Shown: piece after piece, positions 6,724-16,853 of the stretch
Layout of the letters: every line of letters starts with the position of its first letter
How positions within the stretch are numbered: the stretch's first letter is position 1
DNA from: JACOND01 sp965202795
GTDB lineage: Bacteria; Bdellovibrionota; Bdellovibrionia; Bdellovibrionales; UBA1609
Assembly (NCBI GenBank): GCA_965202795.1
Contig: OZ241848.1
Location: 1,364,001 to 1,428,000 of the forward strand
DNA length: 64,000 bases
Direction of reading: 5' to 3'
Translations under genes and position numbers: made by a program
Notes under the pieces: generated by a model
Seen by the model: the letters and a program-made list of their open reading frames with translations, nothing else
Database searches by the model: none
What the model was told of the DNA's origin: nothing

Positions 6724-9183
6724 ATGAAATCCCCCGGCCAGTCAGAGGGGAAAGGCAGGCCCCTGCCCGCGCGCGGCGCTTCAAAAACTCAGACAGGCTT
6801 TTTGCCGGGGCTTATCCGCGCCGCCGCTCCTGTTTTTTTGTCCGCCTTTTTGCTGGGCTTTTTTGCTGCGGCGGATGGGCTGGATGACACCAGATCTCAG
6901 GACAGGGCCAGCGGCAAAACCGAGAGCGGCGCCTCCCGCCGGAATCTTTCGCCGCCTGCCCAGGCCGGGATTTTGCCGCCCCCGGAGCTGGTTTCTCTTC
7001 CAAAGGGAATAAAAAAAATGAGCGCCGGGGAAATCCGCGCGGTTTTTGCCCCTCTGAAAAAACAGCATGCAGCCAGCCCCTCCACAATTTGGAGCCTCAC
7101 TTACCGGGAGGCCCTGCTGTTAAAAAAAAAAGACTCCAAAGCTTTTTGCGAAGGCATGAAGCTGCTCGCGTCCATGGAGCGCTTTCCCCTGCATCAGCTG
7201 GCTTTGATCCAGTCCTTTGAGATCTGCCCTTACTCGGAGGGGCTGAAGCTTGAGCCGTCTGATTTTCCGCCATGGCTTCAGGTCCGGGCCGCGGAGGCTT
7301 TTTACAAAAGGAAAGCCAGATTCAGAAGCCCCATGCAGACCTTTGAGGCTGCAAAATTTCTTGGGCTTCAAAGCCCCTACAAAGAGATCAGGGCCTCCTA
7401 TCTAAAACACGCGCTGTTTATTGCCGGCAGAGAGGGCTATGGGGCTGAAGATATAAAAGAGCGGCTGTTCCGCGAAGCCCCAAGGCTGCGGCCCCGCCCC
7501 GGCCCGGCTGATTATTTGGCTGTCGCGGATGATTTTCGGAAAAACCGCTCTTTTAGCCAGGCGATCCGCTTTTACCGAAAAATCCTGCGGGGCGGACAAT
7601 TCAGTTTTGCTGAAAAGGATCAGGCCTTCAGGCGGCTGGCTTGGATCTACAGAGTCCGGGGGAACCGCAGGGGGAGCGCGCGGGCGCGCCGGCAGCGGGC
7701 CAGCTGGCTCTTGAGGGAGAACTCAGCCGAGAGCCTGTCCCGCTATTACAGCGTCCGGCTCAAGGAGGCGCGGAGTCTTTGGAACGCCAGCGCAAACAAA
7801 AAAGCTCTCGCGCTTGTCAGTCAGATTTTGCAGGATCCAAAGGCTGGCGCCGCGCGCGCCCGCGCCCTCTATCTGAGAGCGCTTGTGAGAGAGGAGGAGG
7901 GCCGCCATGCCGCAAGCCTTCAGGACCTGAAGGAGCTGACTGCGCTTTTGGACAGCCAAAAAGATCCCGCGCTTTTGGAAAAAGCCTTATGGAAAAAAGC
8001 CTGGCTTTTAAGGCTTCAGAGGAGGGAGAGGCCGTCTCTGGCCGCCCTCAAAAAACTGGAGGCCCACAGCAAAAACCCCTACATCAAATACAGAGTTTGG
8101 TTTTGGCGGGGGGAAACCTACAGGGAGATGGGCTATCAGTTTCGCGCGCGAAGGTTTTTTCAGAAATTGAAAGCCGAAGATCTGTTTGGCTATTACGGCC
8201 TGATGGCCCGCCGCCGGCTGAGGGAGGGCATGAGCATTAAAGCTGGGCCTCAGCGGAGCTTTTCTGAGGGCTTGGCGGGGGGCTTTTCGGGCCAGAGCCT
8301 GATTGACAAAAAAGCGGAGAGCCTGGTTTACTGGCTGAGCTTTTTCAGGGAATCAGAGCTTTTGGGCCGGTTTTTGGAGACAAGGGAAAAATTTTTCGCC
8401 CAGAGCGGAAAAAAAACCGCCGCCGGCTGGCAGTCGCTGTTTTCCCTCTGGACAGGCGCCGGCCGGCATTTAAAGGTGTTTCAGTCGCTGGAGCAGCTGG
8501 ACGCCGCGGCCAAAAGACATTTTTTTGAAAGGGGCCTGGCCTATTTGTTTCCCTTTGGCTTTGAGCGCGAGGTTCTGGCGGCAGCAAAAAAAAACAGCCT
8601 GGACCCCGCCATGATTTTCGCCCTCATCCGCCAGGAATCCGCCTTTCAGACGCGGGCCCGGAGCTTGGCGGACGCCTTTGGGCTGATGCAGATGATTCCC
8701 TCCACAGCGAAACTGACCGCCCGGCGGCTGAAAATCCCTTACCGCGGATTCCGGGACCTCTACAATCCGTCAAAAAGCATCACCCTGGGAACAGCGCATT
8801 TAAAGCGGCTTTTAAAGCGGTATGAGGGGAGCTTCATCCTTGCCATGGCGGCTTACAACGCCGGCGGAGTCCCGGTTTCAAAATGGCGGCGGAGGCTCCC
8901 AGCCTCTAATCCCCTGGAATTTATAGAGAGCATCCCCTACAGCGAAACCAGAAACTATGTCCGCCTGCTTATCAGAAACTACCTTTTTTATCACAATATG
9001 CTGAAAAGCCGCTCTGAGGAAAAATCCCTGGCGCGGGGCAGCCGGCGCCAGGTTATGAGGAGGGGGAAAAACTGGTTTCCTGATCAGATTTTAAGCATTG
9101 CGCCGCCCGCGGAGCTGCAGCCCGTGGAGCTGCAGCCCGTGGAAAAGCCCGGCAAAAAAACCAGCCTGTTGACAGCCCCCTGA
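6724..9183 (+). CDS. slt: Soluble lytic murein transglycosylase (Slt70 type)
   Basis: Cleaves the MurNAc-GlcNAc bond of peptidoglycan, forming 1,6-anhydromuropeptides in the periplasm. The N-terminal hydrophobic segment (about residues 33-55) is an export signal. A long helical superhelix of TPR-like repeats follows, then the catalytic domain near residue 630: ALIRQESAFQTRARS with the catalytic Glu, FGLMQMIPSTAK, and MAAYNAGG. At about 819 residues it is larger than E. coli Slt70 (about 645), mainly in the helical part. The C-terminus carries two copies of ELQPV from a 15-bp repeat. ATG 6724 is preferred over TTG 6709; neither has a clear ribosome site. Confidence 0.88.
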   Translation: MKSPGQSEGKGRPLPARGASKTQTGFLPGLIRAAAPVFLSAFLLGFFAAADGLDDTRSQDRASGKTESGASRRNLSPPAQAGILPPPELVSLPKGIKKMSAGEIRAVFAPLKKQHAASPSTIWSLTYREALLLKKKDSKAFCEGMKLLASMERFPLHQLALIQSFEICPYSEGLKLEPSDFPPWLQVRAAEAFYKRKARFRSPMQTFEAAKFLGLQSPYKEIRASYLKHALFIAGREGYGAEDIKERLFREAPRLRPRPGPADYLAVADDFRKNRSFSQAIRFYRKILRGGQFSFAEKDQAFRRLAWIYRVRGNRRGSARARRQRASWLLRENSAESLSRYYSVRLKEARSLWNASANKKALALVSQILQDPKAGAARARALYLRALVREEEGRHAASLQDLKELTALLDSQKDPALLEKALWKKAWLLRLQRRERPSLAALKKLEAHSKNPYIKYRVWFWRGETYREMGYQFRARRFFQKLKAEDLFGYYGLMARRRLREGMSIKAGPQRSFSEGLAGGFSGQSLIDKKAESLVYWLSFFRESELLGRFLETREKFFAQSGKKTAAGWQSLFSLWTGAGRHLKVFQSLEQLDAAAKRHFFERGLAYLFPFGFEREVLAAAKKNSLDPAMIFALIRQESAFQTRARSLADAFGLMQMIPSTAKLTARRLKIPYRGFRDLYNPSKSITLGTAHLKRLLKRYEGSFILAMAAYNAGGVPVSKWRRRLPASNPLEFIESIPYSETRNYVRLLIRNYLFYHNMLKSRSEEKSLARGSRRQVMRRGKNWFPDQILSIAPPAELQPVELQPVEKPGKKTSLLTAP

Positions 9184-9248
9184 AAACATGCCAAAAAGCG
9201 CTTTGATAAAACTCAAGGTTTATGAAAGCCCCAGCCGCGGAGGCCCTT

Positions 9249-10043
9249 ATGAAAAAACCCAGAGAGCGCTTTGACAAATATCTGCTTTATAAGCAGTCTG
9301 TTCAAAGCCCTGAGGAGGATATAAAGTTTTTTGTCAGGGTTTACCGCTCCATCTACAAGAGGCCGCCGCGGGTGTTTCGGGAGGATTTTTGCGGGACTTT
9401 TCTCATTGGGCATCACTGGGTAAAAGCCGGCAGAAAGAACCAGGCCATTGTGATTGATAAAAGCCGGGAGCCTTTGGACTATGGCCGCAGGCATCATTTG
9501 CCTCTGATGACGGCCGCCGAGCGGCGGCGCATTCAGATTGTGAACAAAAATGTCTCCGCCCCAAACCTTCCGGGGGCGGAAATTGTGACTGTCAGCAATT
9601 TTTCTTATTTTTCGATCAGGGAGAGAAAGGCCCTTCTTGGATATTTTAAAAATGTCCGGCGCCAGCTGATGGATAAAGGGCTGTTTATCATTGACGCCTT
9701 TGGCGGCGCGGCTTGCGGGGAGGCCAATGAGGAGGAGGTTTCCCACAAGGGGTTTAAATACTACTGGGATCAGGCTGACTTCAACCCTATTACGAATCAC
9801 AGCCGGTTTTTTATTCACTTTAAGCGCCGCGGCGAAAAAAAAAGAGAGAGGGTGTTTTCATATAACTGGCGGATGTGGGGGCTTCCCGAGCTGAAGGATA
9901 TTTTGTCTGAGGCGGGTTTTTCAAAGACTCATGTGTATTGGGAGTTTGATCCCCGCAAAGGCGGCAGCGGCGGGGTTTTGAGAAAATCCTCTGCCGGAGA
10001 TCCCTGTGACTCCTACCTCGCTTATCTGGTCTCTTTGAAGTGA
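9249..10043 (+). CDS. Class I SAM-dependent methyltransferase
   Basis: The protein matches a methyltransferase family whose conserved parts are REDFCGTFLIGHHWVKAGR, the SAM-contact region AIVIDKSREPLDYGRRHHL, NFSYFSIRERKALLGYF, and DAFGGAA followed by WDQADFNPITNHSRFFIHF. The Rossmann glycine motif is replaced by the DFCGT variant usual in this family. The substrate is not known to me. The ATG at 9249 has GGAGG 5 nt upstream and is preferred over 9222, which has none. It follows slt by 65 nt on the same strand and may be cotranscribed with it. Confidence 0.75.
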   Translation: MKKPRERFDKYLLYKQSVQSPEEDIKFFVRVYRSIYKRPPRVFREDFCGTFLIGHHWVKAGRKNQAIVIDKSREPLDYGRRHHLPLMTAAERRRIQIVNKNVSAPNLPGAEIVTVSNFSYFSIRERKALLGYFKNVRRQLMDKGLFIIDAFGGAACGEANEEEVSHKGFKYYWDQADFNPITNHSRFFIHFKRRGEKKRERVFSYNWRMWGLPELKDILSEAGFSKTHVYWEFDPRKGGSGGVLRKSSAGDPCDSYLAYLVSLK

Positions 10044-10200
10044 GAGATGCTTTGCGTCATCATCCCCCATTATCCATAATCCCTGCTTATTTCAGCCGCC
10101 CGCTCCCTATTTTTGGGCCTGTTTCATGGCTTAAGCCCCCCTTCGCTTGAGACTCCGCAAAATACTGCTTGAGCGCCGCCGCCTGGCTTTCATGGCTTAA

Positions 10201-10290
10201 GCCCCCCTTATCTAAAGCTCAATGCCCCGCGCCGGGGGCTTTTAGGCTGCTGTCTGGGAAAATTCTCAAGCCATGGGACACTTGCCGCGC
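10201..10290 (+). repeat. 90-bp direct repeat, left copy
   Basis: This segment recurs at 12036-12125 with only two mismatches. It contains a GC-rich hairpin (GCCCCGCGCCGGGGGC then TTTT) and an ATG at 10273 followed by GGACACTTGCCGCGC. The two copies bracket the prepilin/beta-helix gene. Upstream, at 10044-10200, a motif CATGGCTTAAGCCCCCCTT occurs twice and no gene is seen. Confidence 0.85.
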
Positions 10291-10344
10291 CAGGCAGCCG
10301 AAAAACGCTTGTTTCAGCGGCCCGCAGCGGCTATTATTTTAAGC

Positions 10345-11923
<1,579 letters not shown>

Positions 11924-11938
11924 TTTTTCAGATCCCCC

Positions 11939-12000
11939 TGGGAAAACGAGGGAAAACGAGGGAAAACGGGGGAAAACGGGGGAAAACGGGGGAAAACGGC
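11939..12000 (+). repeat. 10-bp tandem repeat GGGAAAACGR, six copies
   Basis: GGGAAAACGA occurs twice and GGGAAAACGG four times, directly after the stop of the beta-helix gene. No reading frame across it looks real. Confidence 0.8.
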
Positions 12001-12035
12001 CGGAAACAGCCGGCCCCCGCCTGTGATAAGAGGGC

Positions 12036-12125
12036 GCCCCCCTTATCTAAAGCTCAATGCCTTGCGCCGGGGGCTTTTAGGCTGCTGTCTGGGAAAATTC
12101 TCAAGCCATGGGACACTTGCCGCGC
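12036..12125 (+). repeat. 90-bp direct repeat, right copy
   Basis: Near-identical to 10201-10290. The ATG within it is followed by an open frame of only about 17 codons before TAA, so this copy looks like an orphaned leader. Between here and 12507 no gene is seen apart from the terminator-like hairpin listed next; a short minus-strand frame around 12253-12444 shares the motif (N/D)Q(D/G)HGxI with another short frame at 15655-15900, but neither is convincing. Confidence 0.8.
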
Positions 12126-12165
12126 GGCGCAGCCGGAGGGGCATTGTTTGCCGGGCCATAATCAG

Positions 12166-12190
12166 CGCCCGGCCCGCGGGGGCTTTTTTT
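12166..12190 (+). terminator. Rho-independent terminator-like hairpin
   Basis: A GC-rich inverted segment GCCCGGCCCGCGGGGGC is followed by eight T residues. It lies downstream of the beta-helix gene and the right 90-bp repeat. Confidence 0.45.
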
Positions 12191-12507
12191 TGCCTCCCCA
12201 TGGGCGCGCCGCGTCATGACTTGTTAACTAAGGGGAAAAGTCCCGCATATTGTTAGGCTGTAAAAAAAGCGCCGGCAGAGCATGCCGCCTTGAGATGCTT
12301 CGTCAAAATATATCCATGGCCCTGATCAATGGCTTTCCCTTCAGGAAGCGGGGATTTTGGCAAGAGCTTTGCCTTTTTGGCCTGGCTGGCGCATAATAAT
12401 AATTGAAAGCGGAGGGGCGCGGCAGCGCCCATAATTGTCAGCAAGCCGGACTTTCAGCCAAAAGCCTGTTGAAGCCTTTGCTGCAAAACCGGCGCAGACA
12501 AAAAGCA

Positions 12508-13827
12508 ATGAAGCAGCAGACAGCCACGGGCAAAGCCCTTGCCATCAACAAAGATCCCGGCATTTACGGCTCTTTTGCGGAAATCGGCGCGGGGCAGGAG
12601 ACCGTCAACCACTTTTTTAAGGCTGGCCTGGCCTCACAGACTGTGGCCAAAAGCATGTCGGCTTATGACATGACCTTCAGCGACGATATTTACGGCCGGC
12701 AGGGCCGCTATGTGAGCAAGGGCCGGCTCCGGGCCATGCTGGAGCATGAATACCGGCTTTTGGAAAGGCGGCTGAAGCGCAAAATGGGCAAAAGGGCGCG
12801 GTTTTTTGCCTTTGCTGTTACGGCGGCGACAAGCGCCGCCAGGGGTTTCGGCGCCCGCTCTCTGAAAAAAGGGCGCGCCAGCATTGGCGGAAGCCATCAT
12901 GCATGGATGGGAATCCGCTTTCAGGCGGAGCCGGGCGGCGCCTTCAATGACATTGCCTTCCATGCGCGCTGCCGCGACAAGGGCCGGCTCCAGCAGCATG
13001 AGGCTTTGGGGATATTGGGCGTCAATCTGATCTATGCCTGCTTTCACTGCAAAAACAGCGTTAGGGGGTTTGCGCGGCTGCTGATGGACAACCTGCCCCC
13101 GGCGCGGCTGAAAATCCAGGCGATGGACTGCTCAGGGCCGGGGCTTTTGGCTTTCTCCCCCGCCGCGGTCAATTTGGAGCTTTTGAGGCAGGGGATCTCG
13201 CCTTTGTCGCTTTTCAGCTCCCCGGACAAAAAACAAATCCAGAGCGAGCTGGCAGAGGATGCTGTTTTTGAAAAGCCGCTTGTCCTTATTTATGGGGAAA
13301 ACTCCTTTTTAGAAGAGGCGCGCCGGCAGCCCGCCATCATTTTGAAAGCTTTGGGCCTGCCGGCGGATTCGGTTTTTGCCATGTTTTTGCCGCATGAGGG
13401 ATTAAAATCGGAGCGCCAGCTGAGAGAGCGGGCGCGGAAGCTTGGCGGAGATGGCTTCCATTTGCTGGCCGCCCCGGCCATGGGCCTGGAAGATCTAAAG
13501 CGCCTTTTGCTCCCCAGCCTTCAGCGCTCCATGGCTTTCCCCATGGCTTTTGTTATTTCCGAGGAGGGTTTTTCCAAGAATCTGTTTCAGCCATCGGAAT
13601 ACAGCGGATCCCCGCTTAAATCCCTTGGAACGATTTTTGACGGCGGCGCCAAGGTCCTGGTTTTATCCAAAAAAAGGGGCTTTGCGCTAAAAAACCTGGC
13701 TCTTCCCTCTCAAAAACCGGGGCCAAAATCCAGTTTGAAAGCGGGCCGGCATGACCGGCTGGCCGAGGAGAGCCTCAGGGATTACCTGATGGCCAAAAAA
13801 CAGCTTTTAGGGGCCTCTTTGAAATAG
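12508..13827 (+). CDS. Conserved protein often labelled nicotinate-nucleotide adenylyltransferase; function unsettled
   Basis: The 439-residue protein shows the family signature YGSFAEIGAGQETVNHFFKA, then TVAKSMSAYDMTFSDDIYGR and RYVSKGRLRAMLEHEYRLL. Later come QQHEALGILGVNLIYACFHC and the strand KPLVLIYGENSFLEEARRQP. As far as I know, homologues in delta-proteobacteria and Bacteroidetes carry automatic names such as nicotinamide-nucleotide adenylyltransferase or TonB-dependent receptor, without experimental support that I know of. There is no signal peptide, so it should be cytosolic. ATG 12508 starts just before the conserved part; an upstream TTG at 12403 would add 35 unconserved residues. 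No ribosome site is clear. It is convergent with the next gene with a 14-nt gap. Confidence 0.7.
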   Translation: MKQQTATGKALAINKDPGIYGSFAEIGAGQETVNHFFKAGLASQTVAKSMSAYDMTFSDDIYGRQGRYVSKGRLRAMLEHEYRLLERRLKRKMGKRARFFAFAVTAATSAARGFGARSLKKGRASIGGSHHAWMGIRFQAEPGGAFNDIAFHARCRDKGRLQQHEALGILGVNLIYACFHCKNSVRGFARLLMDNLPPARLKIQAMDCSGPGLLAFSPAAVNLELLRQGISPLSLFSSPDKKQIQSELAEDAVFEKPLVLIYGENSFLEEARRQPAIILKALGLPADSVFAMFLPHEGLKSERQLRERARKLGGDGFHLLAAPAMGLEDLKRLLLPSLQRSMAFPMAFVISEEGFSKNLFQPSEYSGSPLKSLGTIFDGGAKVLVLSKKRGFALKNLALPSQKPGPKSSLKAGRHDRLAEESLRDYLMAKKQLLGASLK

Positions 13828-13841
13828 ATTTTTTTTTTGCC

Positions 13842-15518
13842 TCATTTTTGCTTGTCCATCACCTTCCAGCAGCCGCCTTTGTCCGGGCCTATTCGTTTTA
13901 AAAGATTTGCGCTCTTAAGTTTTTTAATTGCCCGCCATACAGCGCTTTCTGAGCGGGCAGTTTGCCGGGCTAATTCAGGAATTGTCATATTTGGGCGCAA
14001 TCTCAGGATTTCAAGAATTTTCATGCTCGTTTCCGCAGGCGCTTTCACAGGCGTTTTCATGGGCGTTTTCACAGGCGTTTTCATGGGCGTTTTCACAGGC
14101 GTTTTCATGGGCGTTTTCACAGGCGTTTTCATGGGCGTTTTCACAGGCGTTTTCATGGGCGTTTTCACAGGCGTTTTCATGGGCGCTTTCACAGGCATTT
14201 TCATGGGCGCTTTCACAGGCATTTTCATGGGCGTTTTCACAGGCATTTTCATGGGCGTTTTCATGGGCGTTTTCATGGGCGTTTTCATGGGCGTTTTCAC
14301 AGGCGCTTTCATGGGCGTTTTTATATGCGTTTTCATGGGCGTTTTTATATAAGTTTTCATAGGCGTTTCTGATATTGTTTTTTGCGCTGCTTTCTCCACA
14401 TTTTTTCTCATATCGGCATCATGATTTTTAAACTGAACCAGCAAGCCATCTGACTCTCCGCGAAAAACAGGCTCTGGGACTCCATGATCTTTGCAGCCTT
14501 CTATCATTTTTTCAATCCCCCTCCCCCAGGCCTCAATCATGCCTGACATAAAAAACACCTTTGCTATGTCAGGATTAAATGGCTTTGAAATATGTTTTGA
14601 AAGCAGTTTTCTCACTGACCAGTTAGAGGGAAATCGGCTGTTATTCCAAATCGCAATTTTGTCTTCATAAACTCTAATTTGAATTGGAGTTCCCATCGCA
14701 TAGTCTTTATGAATAACGGCATTCAAAACAACTTCCCGCAGGGCGTCTTCAGGAACCGGGAAGGTTTCTTTCCTATACAAGCCTTCATAAGAGATAAATG
14801 CCTTAAGATATTTCGTCAAAAGCAAATCCATGGTTTTATCCACCTGAGTGAACAAGTCGCCCTGGACCATATCGTGATATAAAATGTCCGCGTCGCTGGC
14901 AAAATAACCGATTTTGACACAAGCGCCTGTAAAATAAGCTTCAGGGTTGGGATGAAAAAGCAGAACAGCTGCCCGCTTCAATTGATTTCCTTCTTTCAAA
15001 TGCAGTTTTTTTATCAAATTATTATTTGTTTCTTTTAAAATTCTGGGGGAAAGCCGTTTCTTTTCAATAGCCATTTTGCGGAATTTTGCAATCGCTGCGG
15101 AGGACAAATCAGAAACAGAACCCTCCTCAACAGGAACACTGTCCCAGGTTTTTCCTATTTTCTGGAGCAGGAAATGATGAAGGGCGGAACCCCTCAGCTC
15201 CTGATTTGTACTTCCGCTTCTGCAGTAAAAATTTCCCTTATAATTGACAGGATGTTTATAGGGCTTGACTTTTACCAGAATTAGGCTTTTGCCCCCTTCT
15301 TTAAAATGGTCTATTTCAGGGATGATGCCTAACACATCCCTGATTTTGTTCGGCAGGTCTTTGAGAAGCTTCTGGGCATTGGCGGCGCCAACTATTTTCC
15401 CCTTATCGTTTCTTCCGATTTCTAAAACTCCGCCTTGAGCGTTAGCAAAACCGCAAATCCATTTAAGATATTCATCTTTCCAGGATTCTTTCCATTCCGT
15501 GTATTTGTCTTCACCCAT
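13842..15518 (-). CDS. Schlafen AlbA_2-domain ATP-binding protein with winged helix and KTPM/V repeat linker
   Basis: The 558-residue protein starts with an AlbA_2-type domain (TEWKESWKDEYLKWICGFAN, then GGVLEIGRNDKGKIVGA). An HATPase_c_4-type domain follows with REVVLNAVIHKDYAMGTPIQ. A linker of roughly 100 residues consists of TPMKTPVK units. The end is a winged-helix DNA-binding domain (ILRLRPNMTIPELARQTARS). Relatives are often annotated as RecG-like or transcriptional regulators and are common in accessory regions. The base composition is more AT-rich than its neighbours, suggesting acquisition by transfer. GGAG stands 5 nt before the ATG, and a promoter lies directly upstream. DNA- or RNA-linked regulation or defence is an inference. 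Confidence 0.8.
   Translation of the reverse strand: MGEDKYTEWKESWKDEYLKWICGFANAQGGVLEIGRNDKGKIVGAANAQKLLKDLPNKIRDVLGIIPEIDHFKEGGKSLILVKVKPYKHPVNYKGNFYCRSGSTNQELRGSALHHFLLQKIGKTWDSVPVEEGSVSDLSSAAIAKFRKMAIEKKRLSPRILKETNNNLIKKLHLKEGNQLKRAAVLLFHPNPEAYFTGACVKIGYFASDADILYHDMVQGDLFTQVDKTMDLLLTKYLKAFISYEGLYRKETFPVPEDALREVVLNAVIHKDYAMGTPIQIRVYEDKIAIWNNSRFPSNWSVRKLLSKHISKPFNPDIAKVFFMSGMIEAWGRGIEKMIEGCKDHGVPEPVFRGESDGLLVQFKNHDADMRKNVEKAAQKTISETPMKTYIKTPMKTHIKTPMKAPVKTPMKTPMKTPMKTPMKMPVKTPMKMPVKAPMKMPVKAPMKTPVKTPMKTPVKTPMKTPVKTPMKTPVKTPMKTPVKTPMKTPVKAPAETSMKILEILRLRPNMTIPELARQTARSESAVWRAIKKLKSANLLKRIGPDKGGCWKVMDKQK
14036..14364 (-). repeat. 12-bp coding minisatellite (KTPM/KTPV/KAPM units)
   Basis: More than 20 copies of a 12-bp unit encoding Lys-Thr-Pro-Met or Lys-Thr-Pro-Val, inside the linker of the AlbA_2 protein. 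The unit keeps frame because 12 is divisible by three, so copy-number changes alter only linker length. Confidence 0.85.
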
Positions 15519-15527
15519 AACTTCTCC

Positions 15528-15555
15528 ATTTTACCAAAAAGCGGCATTTGTTAAA
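15528..15555 (-). promoter_or_regulatory. Promoter of the AlbA_2 gene
   Basis: On the minus strand TTTAAC (15555-15550), a 16-bp spacer, then TAAAAT (15533-15528). The -10 ends only 9 nt before the ATG, so the transcript would have almost no leader even though a GGAG motif is present. Confidence 0.35.
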
Positions 15556-15929
15556 CTTTTTTTTAGCTTGTCCGAAATCCCATCAGGGTTTGACCCCCCC
15601 CGCAGGTTAAACTGAGCAGGTTAAACTGAGCCTGAGCCTGGGATTAACAAGGGGTTAACAGCAAACAAAGGAATCCCTTATGAAAAAAATAACAGGCATT
15701 TCTGGATGCCGCAAGGCTTTTCTGCCAGGCAGCGGAGAATATTGAATGCTGTCAGATGCCAGGTTTAGAGGGCCGGCCCCTGGCTGCGCCTGCAAAATCA
15801 AGCGAAAAATGCGGCCATGGTCCTGATTGACAGTCTTTTCCTTCAGGAGGCGGGAGGCCTTCGCGGGGCGCTTTTTTCCAGCATAAAAAAGGCTGGACAT
15901 TTGGCCTTTAGAGGCTCAAAATAGAATTT
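15556..15929. other. Intergenic region between divergent genes
   Basis: Contains a duplicated 14-mer CAGGTTAAACTGAG at about 15603-15632 and no convincing gene. A minus-strand frame of 81 codons at 15655-15900 shares a short motif with a frame near 12253-12444; this may be a decayed gene family. Confidence 0.4.
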
Positions 15930-16853
15930 ATGAAGCAGCGCCCCAGCCTTAAGAGGGTTTTTTGGCCCAGAAGTTTTTTTCTGCCGGCCCTGCCAGCCAT
16001 GCTGGCCGCAGCCGCCATGGCGGCTGCCAGCCAGCCCTCCATAAAGTCCCTTTCCGCCCGCTTGGAAGGCTGGAAGTCAGCCCGCTTGGAAGGCCGGAAG
16101 TCAGCCCCGCCGGAAGGCCGGAAGTCCGCCCCGCCGGAAGGCCGGAAGTCAGCCCCGCTGGAAGGCCGGAAGTCAGCCCCGCCGGAAGGCCGGAAGTCAG
16201 CCCCGCTGGAAGGCCGGAAGTCAGCCCCGCCGGAAGGCCGGAAGTCCGCCCCGCCGGAAGGCCGGAAGTCCGCCCCGCCGGAAGGCCGGAAGTCCGCCCC
16301 GCCGGAAGGCCGGAAATCAGCCGAAGCGCCAGCTGAAGCATCAGCCGCCGCCGGCAAAAGCGCCGCTGCTGCAGAGGCAGGCAAACAAAAAACGGGAAAA
16401 AAACCAAAAAAAACCAGCGCCGCTCCCAAAAGGCAAATCAGCGCCGCCCCGCAAAACATAGATGCGGAGTTTCAAGAGCGCCTGGAGTCTCTTTCCGCCA
16501 TCTGCGGCGCAGGCTCAAAAAGCGCCGCCGAGCGTCTGGCCCTGTTTCAGGATGTCCTGGACCAGTGGGCGCAGTGGATTTATGGAAAAAAAGCCGCCGG
16601 CCGGCTCAAGCTGCGGGATCGCAGTCTTTTAAACGAAATGCTGAGCCAAATTCAGGAGCTTCCCTACAGAAAAATCATCAGCGAAGAGTCCTCTCCAAAG
16701 CGCGCCGCCGAGCTTATCCGGGCCTCATTTGAGCATAATTTTCGCTATTATCATAATCTGCCCGAAGGCTCGCTGATTTCCCCGGCCTGGGCCCGAGTGA
16801 TTCTAAAAGCTTTGTCATGCATAGATTTCAGCCAGGCCGAAAGCCCCGCTTAA
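15930..16853 (+). CDS. Secreted repeat protein with EGRKSAPP minisatellite and helical domain
   Basis: The 307-residue product has a signal peptide (basic start, then FLPALPAMLAAAAMAAASQ). About ten copies of the octapeptide EGRKSAPP or a close variant follow at residues 47-130, encoded by a 24-bp minisatellite. An Ala/Lys-rich linker leads to a helical C-terminal domain of about 130 residues (FQERLESLSAICGAG, ALFQDVLDQWAQWIYGK, FEHNFRYYHNLPEG). I recognise no family. The stop lies 37 nt inside the next gene, so the two are probably translated in a coupled way, and the partner looks like a transglycosylase. A cell-wall or envelope role is inferred. Confidence 0.65.
   Translation: MKQRPSLKRVFWPRSFFLPALPAMLAAAAMAAASQPSIKSLSARLEGWKSARLEGRKSAPPEGRKSAPPEGRKSAPLEGRKSAPPEGRKSAPLEGRKSAPPEGRKSAPPEGRKSAPPEGRKSAPPEGRKSAEAPAEASAAAGKSAAAAEAGKQKTGKKPKKTSAAPKRQISAAPQNIDAEFQERLESLSAICGAGSKSAAERLALFQDVLDQWAQWIYGKKAAGRLKLRDRSLLNEMLSQIQELPYRKIISEESSPKRAAELIRASFEHNFRYYHNLPEGSLISPAWARVILKALSCIDFSQAESPA
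16072..16324 (+). repeat. 24-bp coding minisatellite (EGRKSAPP)
   Basis: About ten tandem units of GGAAGGCCGGAAGTC plus variant flanks, differing mainly at positions encoding Pro-Pro versus Pro-Leu. They lie inside the secreted repeat protein. Confidence 0.85.

Noticed and set aside
14036..14364. Plus-strand phage-like or secreted repeat ORFs (FTGVFMGV / FSQAFSWA repeats)
   Set aside because: They are antisense shadows of the KTPM/V minisatellite in the AlbA_2 gene on the minus strand, which has real domains on both sides.
15908..16459. Minus-strand ORFs with GGADFRPS or GLPAGRTS repeats
   Set aside because: Shadows of the EGRKSAPP minisatellite; they have no domain outside the repeat.
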